A DNA stretch of 64,000 nucleotides from Elusimicrobia bacterium RIFOXYB2_FULL_49_7 (GCA_001800515.1 MGVN01000051.1:1-64000), one strand, 5' to 3'; counted from the stretch's first letter, positions 15,273-24,328 are shown. Translations and numbers: made by a program. The notes: generated from the letters alone by a model not told the origin.

Positions 15273-16097
15273 ATGTCAGATCTCTTTACAGACATTCAGG
15301 AATCGGTTGCCGCTATTCGCACAAGAAGCGATTTTATTCCGGATATCGGCATCATATTAGGCACCGGACTCGGTCGTTTGGCGGATCGGGTGGACAAATC
15401 TGCTGAGATTTCCTATACCGATATTCCTCATTTCCCGGTCTCCACCGTGGAATCCCATGCCGGGAAACTTATTTTGGGTAAACTCTCCGGTAAACGGGTG
15501 GTGGTCATGCAGGGCCGTTTCCATTATTATGAAGGATACTCCCTTCAGCAGGTTGTCTATCCGGTACGCGTGATGAAAGCGCTTGGGGTTCGCACCTTGA
15601 TTGTTTCTAATGCCTGCGGCGGTCTGAATCCTTCCTTCGCACCGGGCGATATCATGATCATCACGGATCATATCAATCTCTTAGGCCAGACCCCGCTTAT
15701 CGGTAGAAATGATCATCGCATCGGCCCTCGCTTTCCGGATATGTATGATACTTATTCGACCGACCTTCGTCAAAAAGCGCTGAAAGCGGCGCTCGAAAAG
15801 AAAATCCCGGTAAAACAAGGGGTTTATGCGGTCATGAGCGGCCCCTGTCTTGAGACGGCAGCTGAATATCGAATGCTTAAAATCATGGGCGCCGATGTCA
15901 TCGGCATGTCCACCGTCCCTGAGGTCATTGCTGCGGTTCATGCGGGCCTTGAGGTCTTAGGCCTTTCCGTAATAACGGATAAATGTGACCCGGACAATTT
16001 AAAACCGGTGAAAATCGATGAAATCATCGCCACAGCCAACAAAACGGAACCGCGTCTGATTTTCTTGGTCGAAGGAGTGTTGGAACATGTTCAGTAA
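15273..16097 (+). CDS. Purine nucleoside phosphorylase
   Basis: A 274-residue trimeric-type purine nucleoside phosphorylase (PNP-I; PunA/DeoD2 class), which splits inosine/guanosine with phosphate. GIILGTGLGRL (about 26-36) forms the phosphate loop, ESHAGKL and GRFHYYEGY are substrate-site motifs, the segment SGPCLETAAEYRML with MGADVIGMSTVPE carries the purine-binding Glu and Met, and the C-terminus has VITDKCD in place of the usual ITNxA. Asp rather than Asn near that position might alter base preference. It lies 2 bp after the DUF167 stop and overlaps ileS by 11 bp. Confidence 0.93.
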   Translation: MSDLFTDIQESVAAIRTRSDFIPDIGIILGTGLGRLADRVDKSAEISYTDIPHFPVSTVESHAGKLILGKLSGKRVVVMQGRFHYYEGYSLQQVVYPVRVMKALGVRTLIVSNACGGLNPSFAPGDIMIITDHINLLGQTPLIGRNDHRIGPRFPDMYDTYSTDLRQKALKAALEKKIPVKQGVYAVMSGPCLETAAEYRMLKIMGADVIGMSTVPEVIAAVHAGLEVLGLSVITDKCDPDNLKPVKIDEIIATANKTEPRLIFLVEGVLEHVQ

Positions 16098-19000
16098 GCT
16101 TGATAAACAGAAATCTTTTCCTGCCATGGAAAAAGAGATCCTCGATTTCTGGCAGGAGCGTAAGATATTTGAAAAAAGCTTGGATCAAACCAAGGGGAAA
16201 AAGCCCTTTGTTTTTTACGATGGCCCCCCTTTTGCAACCGGTCTGCCTCATTACGGCCACCTCTTGCCCGGCACAGTCAAAGACATCATTCCCCGTTATT
16301 GGACCATGCGCGGCCACTATGTGGAACGGAGGTTTGGCTGGGACTGCCATGGATTACCCATCGAAAAACTGGCCCAAGATGAACTGGGGCTGAAAGGGAC
16401 GCCCGAGATTCTCAAGACCGGGGTGGCAACATTTAATGATCAGTGTCGTTCAATGGTCACCAAATATGTGGATGCCTGGCGAAGCACTGTGGCCCGAAGC
16501 GGTCGGTGGGTTGATTTTGATAATAATTATAAGACCATGGACAAGAATTTCATGGAATCGGTCTGGTGGGTTTTCCGCCAAATTTTTGACAAAGGCCGTG
16601 TATATCGTGCTTATCGCGTGATGCCTTATTCTTGGGCTTTGACGACTCCTCTATCTAATTTTGAGGCCAATTCAAATTACAAAGATGTACAGGATCCTTC
16701 CGTCATTGTGCGTTTTAAATTAAAGGGTAAAAGCGAATACTTTTTGGCTTGGACCACCACGCCCTGGACCTTACCCTCCAACCTCGGTCTCTGTGTTGGG
16801 CCAGCCATTGACTATGTGCGTATACGAGACAAAGCTGCCGGGGAAATATACATTTTAGCCGAGGCGCGTCTTTCTGCCCATTATAAAAAGACCGAGGAAT
16901 ATGAGATTCTTGAGACCATGAAGGGTGAACAGCTTCGCCATACCGGTTATGAACCGCTTTTTTCTTATTTCAAGGATCAACCGAACGCTTTTCGCGTTCT
17001 AGTCGATCCCTTTGTTTCCACAGAAGACGGTACCGGTGTGGTCCACATGGCACCCGCTTACGGTGAAGATGATTACCGTATCTGCACAATGGAAAAGATC
17101 GAATTGGTCGATCCGTTGGATGCGGAAGCGAAATTTACGAGTGCGGTTCCTGATTTCGCAGGTCAATTTTGTAAAGAAGCGGATAAAGCCATTATTCGCA
17201 AGCTTAAGGATGAAGGCAAACTGATTCACCAGAGCACGATTGTTCACAGTTATCCTTTTTGCGACCGAAGCGACACTCCGCTCATTTATCGAGCCATTAA
17301 TGCCTGGTACATTCGTATCGAAGACTTGCGGGAATCGCTTATGCGGAACAATGCTCAAATCCACTGGGTCCCTGATTATGTGGGCGAAAAACGGTTCGGC
17401 AACTGGCTTAAAGAGGCCAAAGATTGGAATTTCAGTCGCAACCGTTTCTGGGGCTCTTGCATTCCTATTTGGGAATGTCCGGTATGCAGCCATCTTCATT
17501 GCGTGGGTTCCATTGGCGAGTTGGAAAGTTTAAGTGGTACCAAAGTGCAAGACCTGCACAAACATCATATTGATCCCATTACTTTTGGGTGCACGAAAAA
17601 AGGGTGCGCAGGTGTCATGAAGCGTATTCCCGAGGTCTTTGACTGCTGGTTTGAATCCGGTGCCATGCCCTATGGTCAGAGCCATTATCCTTTTGAAAAT
17701 AAAGAGAGTTTTGAAGCAGGATTTCCGGCGGACTTCATTGCCGAGAGTCTGGATCAGACTCGCGGTTGGTTTTATACCTTGCTTGTTCTGTCGACCCTTT
17801 TGTTTGATAAGCCGGCCATCAAGAACATCGTCGTCTCCGGCCTTATTTTGGCCGAAGATGGCAAGAAAATGAGTAAACGGCTCAAAAATTATCCGGCTCC
17901 GGAATATGTCATGGAAACCCATGGGGCTGATGCGCTTCGTATGTATCTTATCGATTCACCCGTGGTACGCGCGGAAGAAATGAAATTTTCGGAAAATGGC
18001 ATTCGGGAAATCTTGAAGACCGTCATTATTCCGCTCTGGAATGCCTATAATTTCTTCATCGAATATGCGGTTACAGATCATTGGGAACCGGCCAAGGGAA
18101 AAGCGGCAAGAAGTAACAATGAATTAGACCGGTGGATCCTTTCGCTTCAGCAAAGCCTAATAAAAGAGGTCAATCTCCAAATGCAATCCTACCGGCTTTT
18201 CAAAGTGGTCCCAGCGGTGGTGGATTTTATTGAAAACCTCACGAACTGGTACATCCGTCGCAGTCGCGAACGTTTTTGGGCCAATGCCTCGGAAAATCCC
18301 ACTCAAAAGACGGAATGTCACTCTACTTTGTATACCGTACTGCTGACTTTTTCAAAAATTATTGCTCCGGTTCTTCCCTTTCTAAGTGAAGAAATGTACC
18401 GCAATCTTTCCAAAGGATTCCCGGAGGCCTTGGAATCGGTCCATTTGTGTGCTTATCCGGAAGCGGATGAATCATACATCGATGTGAATCTCGAAAAACG
18501 GATGGCTTTGCTGCGCGGCATCGTGGGCCTTGGCAATTCTTTACGCGCGAAACATAATCTTAAAAATCGGCAACCGTTGAATCAGGTGATCGTGGTGCTG
18601 CCGCTTCAAGAGCGGAATCAGGTCAAACCTTATGCCCATTTGATCGAAGATGAATTGAATGTAAAACGTGTATTATGGGTTGAAAACGAGGATGATGTTG
18701 TCACGTTGTCCGTTAAGCCAAATTTCAGGACCCTGGGCAAAAAATTCGGTAAAGAGATGAAGGCGGCGGGCAGCGACATTATTGCTTTGCAAAAAGAAGC
18801 CATCCGTATCTTGGAAGCTAATGGCACACTTTCTATTCGCGGTGTTGCTATTCAGCGAGAAGATGTACTTATCGAGCGGCTTCCAAAAGCAGGTACTGCG
18901 TTCGAAAATCAGGGCGGTATTACGGTCGGTTTGGATACCCAAATCACGGATGATCTGCTTTTTGAAGGGTATGCTCTCGAATTTAAGAATCGAGTCAATA

Positions 19001-19230
19001 ATTTCCGCAAAGAAATAGGGTTGGATAAGGAAGATAGGGTTACGATCCGTTTTTCCACTCCATCCGATCGGATACGCGAGATCGTGTTGACCCGTTATCA
19101 GGAATTCCTAAAGGGAGAAACCTTGGCTGTTTCGATCCAGGAAAACATCCCGGCAGGATGGGTTCATAAAAAGGAGACCGAGGTTTACGGAGAGACGGTT
19201 ATCCTTGCCATTGAAAAGGTAATAACTTAA
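16087..19230 (+). CDS. ileS: Isoleucyl-tRNA synthetase, eukaryote-like type 2
   Basis: A 1047-residue class-Ia synthetase that charges tRNA-Ile. The HIGH signature is HYGH (55-58) inside DGPPFATGLPHYGHLLPGT, and the KMSKR loop is at 594-598. DCHGLPIE, the CP1 editing domain (WTTTPWTLPSN; GTGVVHMAPAYGEDDY) and the C-terminal tRNA-binding domain follow in order. The HYGH context and C-terminal region match the eukaryote/archaea-like IleRS2 group, which is often mupirocin-tolerant, rather than the usual bacterial type 1. The gene overlaps the phosphorylase by 11 bp and is followed by a TraR/DksA gene. Confidence 0.95.
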   Translation: MFSKLDKQKSFPAMEKEILDFWQERKIFEKSLDQTKGKKPFVFYDGPPFATGLPHYGHLLPGTVKDIIPRYWTMRGHYVERRFGWDCHGLPIEKLAQDELGLKGTPEILKTGVATFNDQCRSMVTKYVDAWRSTVARSGRWVDFDNNYKTMDKNFMESVWWVFRQIFDKGRVYRAYRVMPYSWALTTPLSNFEANSNYKDVQDPSVIVRFKLKGKSEYFLAWTTTPWTLPSNLGLCVGPAIDYVRIRDKAAGEIYILAEARLSAHYKKTEEYEILETMKGEQLRHTGYEPLFSYFKDQPNAFRVLVDPFVSTEDGTGVVHMAPAYGEDDYRICTMEKIELVDPLDAEAKFTSAVPDFAGQFCKEADKAIIRKLKDEGKLIHQSTIVHSYPFCDRSDTPLIYRAINAWYIRIEDLRESLMRNNAQIHWVPDYVGEKRFGNWLKEAKDWNFSRNRFWGSCIPIWECPVCSHLHCVGSIGELESLSGTKVQDLHKHHIDPITFGCTKKGCAGVMKRIPEVFDCWFESGAMPYGQSHYPFENKESFEAGFPADFIAESLDQTRGWFYTLLVLSTLLFDKPAIKNIVVSGLILAEDGKKMSKRLKNYPAPEYVMETHGADALRMYLIDSPVVRAEEMKFSENGIREILKTVIIPLWNAYNFFIEYAVTDHWEPAKGKAARSNNELDRWILSLQQSLIKEVNLQMQSYRLFKVVPAVVDFIENLTNWYIRRSRERFWANASENPTQKTECHSTLYTVLLTFSKIIAPVLPFLSEEMYRNLSKGFPEALESVHLCAYPEADESYIDVNLEKRMALLRGIVGLGNSLRAKHNLKNRQPLNQVIVVLPLQERNQVKPYAHLIEDELNVKRVLWVENEDDVVTLSVKPNFRTLGKKFGKEMKAAGSDIIALQKEAIRILEANGTLSIRGVAIQREDVLIERLPKAGTAFENQGGITVGLDTQITDDLLFEGYALEFKNRVNNFRKEIGLDKEDRVTIRFSTPSDRIREIVLTRYQEFLKGETLAVSIQENIPAGWVHKKETEVYGETVILAIEKVIT

Positions 19231-19271
19231 ATTTTAAGGCTTAAACTTTCCAGAAGAAAGGAAAAAGTCCG

Positions 19272-19661
19272 ATGAATGCCAAAGACCGAAAAATGTATGA
19301 AAAAATCCTGCTTGAGAAAAAGGCGACTCTTCTGAAGGAACTGGGTTTAATTGAGGAAGCCACGTTCAACCAGAGTTCTAAGGACGCCGCCGGGGATATC
19401 TCCGCCTACGCCTATCATCTGGCAGATCAGGCAACTGACTTTCAGGATCGGGAAAAAGCTTTTCTTTTCGCTTCGCGCGAAGGTCGTTTCCTGCATCATA
19501 TTGAAGAGGCGCTTCGGCGCGTTAATGACAAAGATTACGGGCTTTGTTTCGAATGTAAACACCCTATTGACACGGAACGTCTGAAAGCCGTGCCCCATGC
19601 ACGCCTCTGCATCAAATGCAAGTCCGCGGAAGAGGAACGCAAGCGTAAACATCTTGATTAA
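19272..19661 (+). CDS. TraR/DksA-type C4 zinc-finger protein
   Basis: A 129-residue protein with an N-terminal helical coiled-coil and a C-terminal four-cysteine zinc finger (Cys92, Cys95, Cys113, Cys116; CFECKHPI and CIKCK). DksA-family proteins insert the coiled-coil into the RNA polymerase secondary channel and tune promoter responses. The segment KDAAGDISAYAYHLADQATD takes the place of the acidic coiled-coil tip of DksA and resembles Bacillus YlyA/YteA-type members, which also follow ileS. The ribosome site is AGAAAGGAAA. It is 41 bp after ileS. Confidence 0.88.
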   Translation: MNAKDRKMYEKILLEKKATLLKELGLIEEATFNQSSKDAAGDISAYAYHLADQATDFQDREKAFLFASREGRFLHHIEEALRRVNDKDYGLCFECKHPIDTERLKAVPHARLCIKCKSAEEERKRKHLD

Positions 19662-19674
19662 TACCTTATCGTTC

Positions 19675-20577
19675 ATGAGCGACATATTAAAAGGAGTGAT
19701 CCGAAAAGGGCCTCTCCTTTTTTTATTTTTATTTCCTTTCTCTGCCTTCAGTTTTGATGGGATACGCGCTTTTCACTATATTGAAGAACAATGCGCACTT
19801 GGAACACGGGAACCCGGTTCGCCCGGTCATGCAGCTATGAAAAACTATCTTGAACAGTTTTTGATAAAGCAAAAAGGACATTTTTCAAAAAAAGAGTTCA
19901 CTTTTCAGGATAAAAAACGGAACAAATCCCTTGCTCTGACGAATTTCCATCTTTTTTTCCCGGGTCAAGATAAAAAAAAGCTGCTTCTTTGCGCCCATTA
20001 TGACTGTCGCCCCTGGGCCGACCGTGAGAGCGAACCCGGCAGACGCAACCTACCCATTCCGGGTGCCAACGATGGAGGCAGCGGGGTAGCTGTATTAATG
20101 GAATTGTGCCATAGCTTGTCCAAAAAAGCCCCCGGCCGAAGTGTGGAGATCGTCTTCTTTGATGGCGAGGATTATGGTTTCCAAGGAGATGACAATTGGT
20201 GTCTCGGCTCCAAGCATTTTGCTCAACAAGCCAATCCCAAAGATTATGCGTTTGCCATTCTTCTTGATATGGTTGGAGATAAGGATTTACATTTTCTCCG
20301 CGAAGGCAATTCTCTAAAACAAGCTCCCCAAATTATGGAAAGGATTTGGAAGAGCGCAGAACAACTGCAACTGCCCGCTTTTTCCACTGAAAATGGCCCA
20401 TATATATATGATGACCACATTCCGCTTCAAAAAATCGGCATTCCGGCTGTGGATCTTATTGATTTCGACTACCCTTATTGGCATACCCTCTCTGATACGC
20501 CGGATAAATGCTCAGATAAAAGTCTTTCTCAGGTAGGCCAACTTCTCATAGAACTCATATATGGACAAGGACAATAA
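19675..20577 (+). CDS. Glutaminyl-cyclase-like M28-fold zinc protein
   Basis: I use the ATG at 19675, which gives 300 residues with a plausible signal peptide (GPLLFLFLFPFSAFSF). The catalytic region reads LLCAHYDCRPWAD (104-116), GANDGGSG (130-137), FFDGEDYG (161-168) and LLDMVGD (196-202), with a late His in YPYWHTLSDTPD. This is the pattern of Bacteroidota-type secreted M28 proteins related to glutaminyl-peptide cyclotransferase, which cyclise N-terminal Gln of exported proteins, although an aminopeptidase role is not excluded. Expected metal ligands (His108, Asp133, Glu165 or Asp166, Asp198) are all present. It overlaps the next gene by 17 bp. Confidence 0.82.
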   Translation: MSDILKGVIRKGPLLFLFLFPFSAFSFDGIRAFHYIEEQCALGTREPGSPGHAAMKNYLEQFLIKQKGHFSKKEFTFQDKKRNKSLALTNFHLFFPGQDKKKLLLCAHYDCRPWADRESEPGRRNLPIPGANDGGSGVAVLMELCHSLSKKAPGRSVEIVFFDGEDYGFQGDDNWCLGSKHFAQQANPKDYAFAILLDMVGDKDLHFLREGNSLKQAPQIMERIWKSAEQLQLPAFSTENGPYIYDDHIPLQKIGIPAVDLIDFDYPYWHTLSDTPDKCSDKSLSQVGQLLIELIYGQGQ

Positions 20578-21460
20578 ATCTCTTCGGAAAAGGATGAAGA
20601 ACGATGCCATTTATATGGGCATCTGTTTCTTGCTTTGCTTGGTTAAATGGTTGCCTCGGTCTGGCGCTTTGGTCTTAGCCGGCGGACTGGCTAAGCTCGG
20701 TTATTATCTTGCCTCCCAAGAACGTCAAAGAACCCTGTCAAACCTCGCCTTGGCCTTTGGAAACACGATGAGTGCGAAACAAAGGGTGACCGTGGCCAAG
20801 CAGGTCTTTTCCAATATCGCCCAAAATTTAGTTGATTCAATCATCATGGAACGACTTCTAAAAAAAAACCCGCAAAACATCATGGCCGTGACAAATGTTG
20901 CTGTGGCTTTCGCAGCTCTTGAAAAAAAAGAGGGCATTGTTTTTCTCACCGCACATACCGGTTGTTTTGAAATGATGCCCCCCTGCTTTTCCCTGCTCGG
21001 ATTTCCCATCCTGGTTACGGGTGCTAAGATTTATGACGATCGCTTAAATCGGCTTATTTCTGAAAATCGTCGCTTGTTTAATGTGACCTACATTCAACGT
21101 GATGAAAATCTTCGGGAAATGATTAATGGTCTTAAACAAGGGATGGGGTTGGGCGTGCTTTGCGATCTCCATACGCGGGGGGAGAGTCGGACCCTTCCTT
21201 TTTTTGGGCGACCGGCCAAAACTGTTTCCGGTCCCTTCAAGCTGGCAATCAAATTCCACGCAGCCATGATTCCTGTTTTGACAAGACGAAAAAGCGATGG
21301 AACACAGCAGGTAACCGTTTATCCTGAAATTATCCCCCAAGGTGAAACGCTCGAGGAAAAAATTATCTTTTCCATGAAGCGCTATCATCAAATCTTGGAG
21401 GAATTCATCCGGGCGGATCCCACCCAATGGATATGGATGCACGATCGATGGAAAAAATAA
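20561..21460 (+). CDS. Lipid A biosynthesis acyltransferase (LpxL/HtrB-like)
   Basis: A 299-residue inner-membrane-associated acyltransferase. Residues about 15-32 are hydrophobic. The catalytic His-X4-Glu is His132-TGCF-Glu137, followed by LGVLCDLHTRGESRTLPFFGRPAKTVSGPFKLA, the substrate loop typical of LpxL/LpxM/HtrB, and the C-terminal PTQWIWMHDRWK motif. These enzymes add secondary acyl chains to Kdo2-lipid A, so the gene is evidence for LPS. Its 3' end overlaps the start of the LptC-like gene. The acyl-chain preference is not deducible. Confidence 0.9.
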   Translation: MDKDNKSLRKRMKNDAIYMGICFLLCLVKWLPRSGALVLAGGLAKLGYYLASQERQRTLSNLALAFGNTMSAKQRVTVAKQVFSNIAQNLVDSIIMERLLKKNPQNIMAVTNVAVAFAALEKKEGIVFLTAHTGCFEMMPPCFSLLGFPILVTGAKIYDDRLNRLISENRRLFNVTYIQRDENLREMINGLKQGMGLGVLCDLHTRGESRTLPFFGRPAKTVSGPFKLAIKFHAAMIPVLTRRKSDGTQQVTVYPEIIPQGETLEEKIIFSMKRYHQILEEFIRADPTQWIWMHDRWKK

Positions 21461-21999
21461 ATTTATTTCTACTCTTTTTTCTGTTTTTGTGGCTGCCCGG
21501 CTGCAAAAATGAGCGTCTTCCTGTCAGTCAGGTCCGTATCGATACGGATAAAATGCCGCTTCAAGAATTCAAGGACACCACGCGTCTTTCCTGTACGGAG
21601 AATGACCGTCGCTTATGGACACTAACAACGACTCATCTCGTTAAATACAAAGCAGACGGCCGCATTTATGTAAATCCAGTTCATATTACTTACAACACCC
21701 GAGACGGTGTTTCCTTGCTTGAATCCGATTCCGGCCAAATCAGTTACGCTATGGATACTCTGCTGGCTGTAGGTAATGTGCGTATTTGTGCTGCGGACGG
21801 CAAGCGGTTGGTAACATCACTTATTGGTTGGTACAAAAACACGGGTAAGATCATTTCCGACCGTTTTGTGAAGTTCACCACGGAAGACGGAGATGTCTAT
21901 TCTGGAGTCGGATTTATCGCCAATACGGATCTTTCTGAATGGAAAATCCTTCGGAATGTTCGGGCCACTATTCATGAAGCTGATAAAAAAATGCAATAG
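21448..21999 (+). CDS. lptC: LptC-like LPS transport lipoprotein
   Basis: I start it at Met 21448 (an ATG at 21427 adds seven residues). The 183-residue product has a lipoprotein signal ending LPGC and one LptC-like beta-jellyroll domain (TTHLVKYKADGRIYVNPVHITYNTRDG, then a repeated ...GNVRI... strand pattern). In the Lpt bridge LptC receives LPS from LptB2FG and passes it to LptA. Lipid anchoring instead of a transmembrane helix is common outside Proteobacteria. It overlaps the LpxL-like gene, linking lipid A acylation with export. LptA and LptB genes are not in the window. Confidence 0.8.
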   Translation: MEKINLFLLFFLFLWLPGCKNERLPVSQVRIDTDKMPLQEFKDTTRLSCTENDRRLWTLTTTHLVKYKADGRIYVNPVHITYNTRDGVSLLESDSGQISYAMDTLLAVGNVRICAADGKRLVTSLIGWYKNTGKIISDRFVKFTTEDGDVYSGVGFIANTDLSEWKILRNVRATIHEADKKMQ

Positions 22000-22002
22000 C
22001 CT

Positions 22003-22067
22003 TTGACATAGAAATTACCTTTCATGTACAAAACTGTGACACAAACCTTTCTGGGATTGGTTATATT
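22003..22067 (+). promoter_or_regulatory. Probable promoter of the sigma-factor gene
   Basis: TTGACA (22003-22008) lies 18 bp before TACAAA (22027-22032), and a second -10-like TATATT is at 22062-22067. The gene starts at 22092 with GGAGAAAC as the ribosome site. The two -10 candidates cannot be ranked from sequence. Confidence 0.45.
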
Positions 22068-22091
22068 TTCTCTACAAAGAATGGAGAAACA

Positions 22092-22940
22092 ATGACAAAA
22101 ACATTTCATTTCCAGAATGACCAGGATTTCGTTAATATCTATCTCAAAGAAATTCGTCCTTATCCGGTACTCACTCAAAAAGAAGAGAGAATTTTACTCC
22201 TGGAGTATAAAACAAACAAAAGTAAAGAAGCTTTTAATAAATTAATCACCTCCAACCTTCGTTTTGTTGTTAGCGTGTCGGTCAAATACCAAAATCAAGG
22301 TTTGGCTATGCCTGAACTTATTAATGAAGGTAATTTAGGACTTATCGAAGCAGTGAAAAGGTTTAACCTGGATAATAATGTTAAATTTATTTCGTATGCG
22401 GTTTGGTGGATTCGTCAATCCATTATCAAGGCACTCTATGAAAAATCAAGGCTTGTTCGCGTCTCAGCTGAAAAGGAATCCAAATTAAAACGAGTGAACC
22501 GTTTAGCAGAACTTTCTCTGCAGGAATTTGGTTACATTGATTACAATTTTGTCGCAAAACGTTCGGAAAGCAAGAATTATGAAGTTGAACAAATTTTGGG
22601 TCTGAGCAATAATCGTATTTCCATGGACGAACCCTTGGGGGATGATAATGACAGCACTATTTATGATCTAATGACCGATGACAAGTCCGAATCTCCTGAT
22701 GCCTTTTTATTTGATGAAGGTACCCGTCATTCCTTACATGAGATGATGGATTCTTTGAATGAGCAGGAAAAGTTTGTCGTAGAATACTATTACGGTTTGG
22801 GGCTGGAAACCGATTTTAACTTGGAACAAATCGGCAAAAAACTGCGAATTTCAAAGGAACGTGTACGTCAAATTAAGAAAAAAGCCCTTGAAAAAATGAA
22901 ACAGACCGGGATGTCTTATTCCCTGGCAAACTGCGCTTAA
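22092..22940 (+). CDS. Short primary-type sigma-70 factor
   Basis: A 282-residue group 1/2 sigma factor without region 1.1. Region 1.2 begins at residue about 14 (VNIYLKEIRPYPVLTQKEE); region 2 is NLRFVVSVSVKYQNQGLAMPELINEGNLGLIEAVKRF...FISYAVWWIRQSI; region 3 is divergent and carries an extra polar stretch (about 140-180); region 4.2 ends LEQIGKKLRISKERVRQIKKKAL. The size and motifs resemble the RpoD of Bacteroidota, and it could be the housekeeping sigma factor. The altered region 3 and a region 2.4 reading RLVRVSAEKESK in place of RLPxHxxE/N could instead indicate an alternative group-2 factor. It is followed by a strong terminator. Confidence 0.9.
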   Translation: MTKTFHFQNDQDFVNIYLKEIRPYPVLTQKEERILLLEYKTNKSKEAFNKLITSNLRFVVSVSVKYQNQGLAMPELINEGNLGLIEAVKRFNLDNNVKFISYAVWWIRQSIIKALYEKSRLVRVSAEKESKLKRVNRLAELSLQEFGYIDYNFVAKRSESKNYEVEQILGLSNNRISMDEPLGDDNDSTIYDLMTDDKSESPDAFLFDEGTRHSLHEMMDSLNEQEKFVVEYYYGLGLETDFNLEQIGKKLRISKERVRQIKKKALEKMKQTGMSYSLANCA

Positions 22941-22968
22941 TAATCCTCCTCCTTTTTTATTGTTCCAA

Positions 22969-23001
22969 ATCCCCGTCTCCATTGGACGGGGATTTTTTTT
23001 T
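22969..23001 (+). terminator. Rho-independent terminator after the sigma gene
   Basis: ATCCCCGTC-tccattg-GACGGGGAT followed by TTTTTTTT. A 9-bp stem with an ideal U-tract, 30 bp past the sigma-factor stop. Confidence 0.93.
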
Positions 23002-23010
23002 ACCCGTAAG

Positions 23011-23022
23011 AATATTATATTA
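23011..23022 (+). promoter_or_regulatory. -10-like element very close to the MgtC/DUF4010 start
   Basis: AATATTATATTA holds TATTAT/TATATT only 8 bases before the ATG at 23029, directly after the previous terminator. If used, the transcript would be leaderless or nearly so. No -35 match beyond a T-run. Confidence 0.4.
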
Positions 23023-23028
23023 CTCGGT

Positions 23029-24300
23029 ATGAATGAAACCGCACTTTTTATGCGTTTCGGTATTGCAATGGTTATTGGCCTTCTGATCGGTCTTCAACGC
23101 GAGTTCGCCTTTGAAGAGCCAAAACGGGAGATTGCCGCCGGGATTCGTACCTTTCCGCTCATGGCATTGATTGGATGTGCTGCTTCTTTTTTTTCCGATC
23201 AATATGATTCTCCATTGCCCTTCTGCGCCATTTTGCTCCTCATGGGCGGTTTTCTTATTGCCAATTATCTGACCGAGGCACGCTGCGGTCATACGGGTCT
23301 AACCACCAAGACAGCGGCCGTGTTAACCATTCTTATTGGCTCTCTCATTTACTGGGAACAAACTTCCCTGGGTGTCGCTTTGGGTGTGGCTGTGGTGTTT
23401 TTGTTATCGGCCAAGCACGAAATGCATGATTTTGCTCATCATATTACAAAAGCGGATGTTTATGCAACTTTGAAACTGGCCGTCATTTCTGCTATTGTTC
23501 TGCCCGTGCTTCCCAACCGTGTTTTCGGAAACATTCCTTTCGATATTTTCAATCCCTTCAAAATCTGGCTGTTGGTTGTTTTAATCTCTGGTATTAGTTT
23601 TATCGGCTATGTCATGATGAAATTGACGGGTACACGAAAGGGAATCAGTTTGACCGGCTTTTTCGGTGGTTTGGTTTCCAGCACTGCCGTTACAGTCAGT
23701 TTTACCCGTCGGTCAAAAATCAACCCTGGATTGTCCAAATCCTTTGCATTAGCCATTCTTATTGCGTGGACCGTTATGTTCGCTCGGGTTGTAGCGGTAG
23801 TGGCATTACTTAATCTTTCTTTGGCAGGGAAACTCTGGTTGCCTATGGCAGTATCGGTCTTAGCAGGATTAGCTTATTGCTTCTATCTTTTCAAACAAGA
23901 AGCATCTGAAAAAACAGCAGAGGAAATTGATTTGTCTAACCCATTTGAATTAGGTCTGGCCATTAAATTCGGTATTCTTTTCGTCATTATTCTATTTATT
24001 TCCAGAAGTGCACAAATCTATTTCGGCAATGTTGGCATTTACTTTTCCAGTGTTTTGTCTGGCGCTGCCGATGTGGATGCTATTGCTCTGTCCATGGCCA
24101 AATTCAGCCAAGGTGGACAACCAGACGCCATTGATTTATCGATTGCAACGCGAGGTGTCGTCCTGGCAACTATCGCTAACACGGTTGTGAAAGGACTGAT
24201 TGCTATGGTTAGCGGTTCTGTCGCTTTACGAAAAACAATCCTGCCTGGCTTTGTTCTCATGATGGCAGCCGGTCTTTTGGTTGCCTTTTTTGGCGTGTAA
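23029..24300 (+). CDS. MgtC/SapB + DUF4010 membrane protein
   Basis: A 423-residue polytopic inner-membrane protein. Its N-terminal third is an MgtC/SapB domain (FGIAMVIGLLIGLQREF; AAGIRTFPLMALIG; RCGHTGLTTKTAAVLTILIGSLI), and its C-terminal two thirds is DUF4010, with GFFGGLVSSTAVTVSFTRRS and SVLSGAADVDAIALSM as landmarks. This architecture is widespread and of unknown function; MgtC itself modulates Mg2+ starvation responses and ATP synthase. The ATG at 23029 is chosen because the region upstream is the sigma gene's terminator. It converges on the GT2 gene. Confidence 0.85.
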   Translation: MNETALFMRFGIAMVIGLLIGLQREFAFEEPKREIAAGIRTFPLMALIGCAASFFSDQYDSPLPFCAILLLMGGFLIANYLTEARCGHTGLTTKTAAVLTILIGSLIYWEQTSLGVALGVAVVFLLSAKHEMHDFAHHITKADVYATLKLAVISAIVLPVLPNRVFGNIPFDIFNPFKIWLLVVLISGISFIGYVMMKLTGTRKGISLTGFFGGLVSSTAVTVSFTRRSKINPGLSKSFALAILIAWTVMFARVVAVVALLNLSLAGKLWLPMAVSVLAGLAYCFYLFKQEASEKTAEEIDLSNPFELGLAIKFGILFVIILFISRSAQIYFGNVGIYFSSVLSGAADVDAIALSMAKFSQGGQPDAIDLSIATRGVVLATIANTVVKGLIAMVSGSVALRKTILPGFVLMMAAGLLVAFFGV

Positions 24301-24328
24301 CTTGCCGAAATAAAATAGGCCGATGTTA

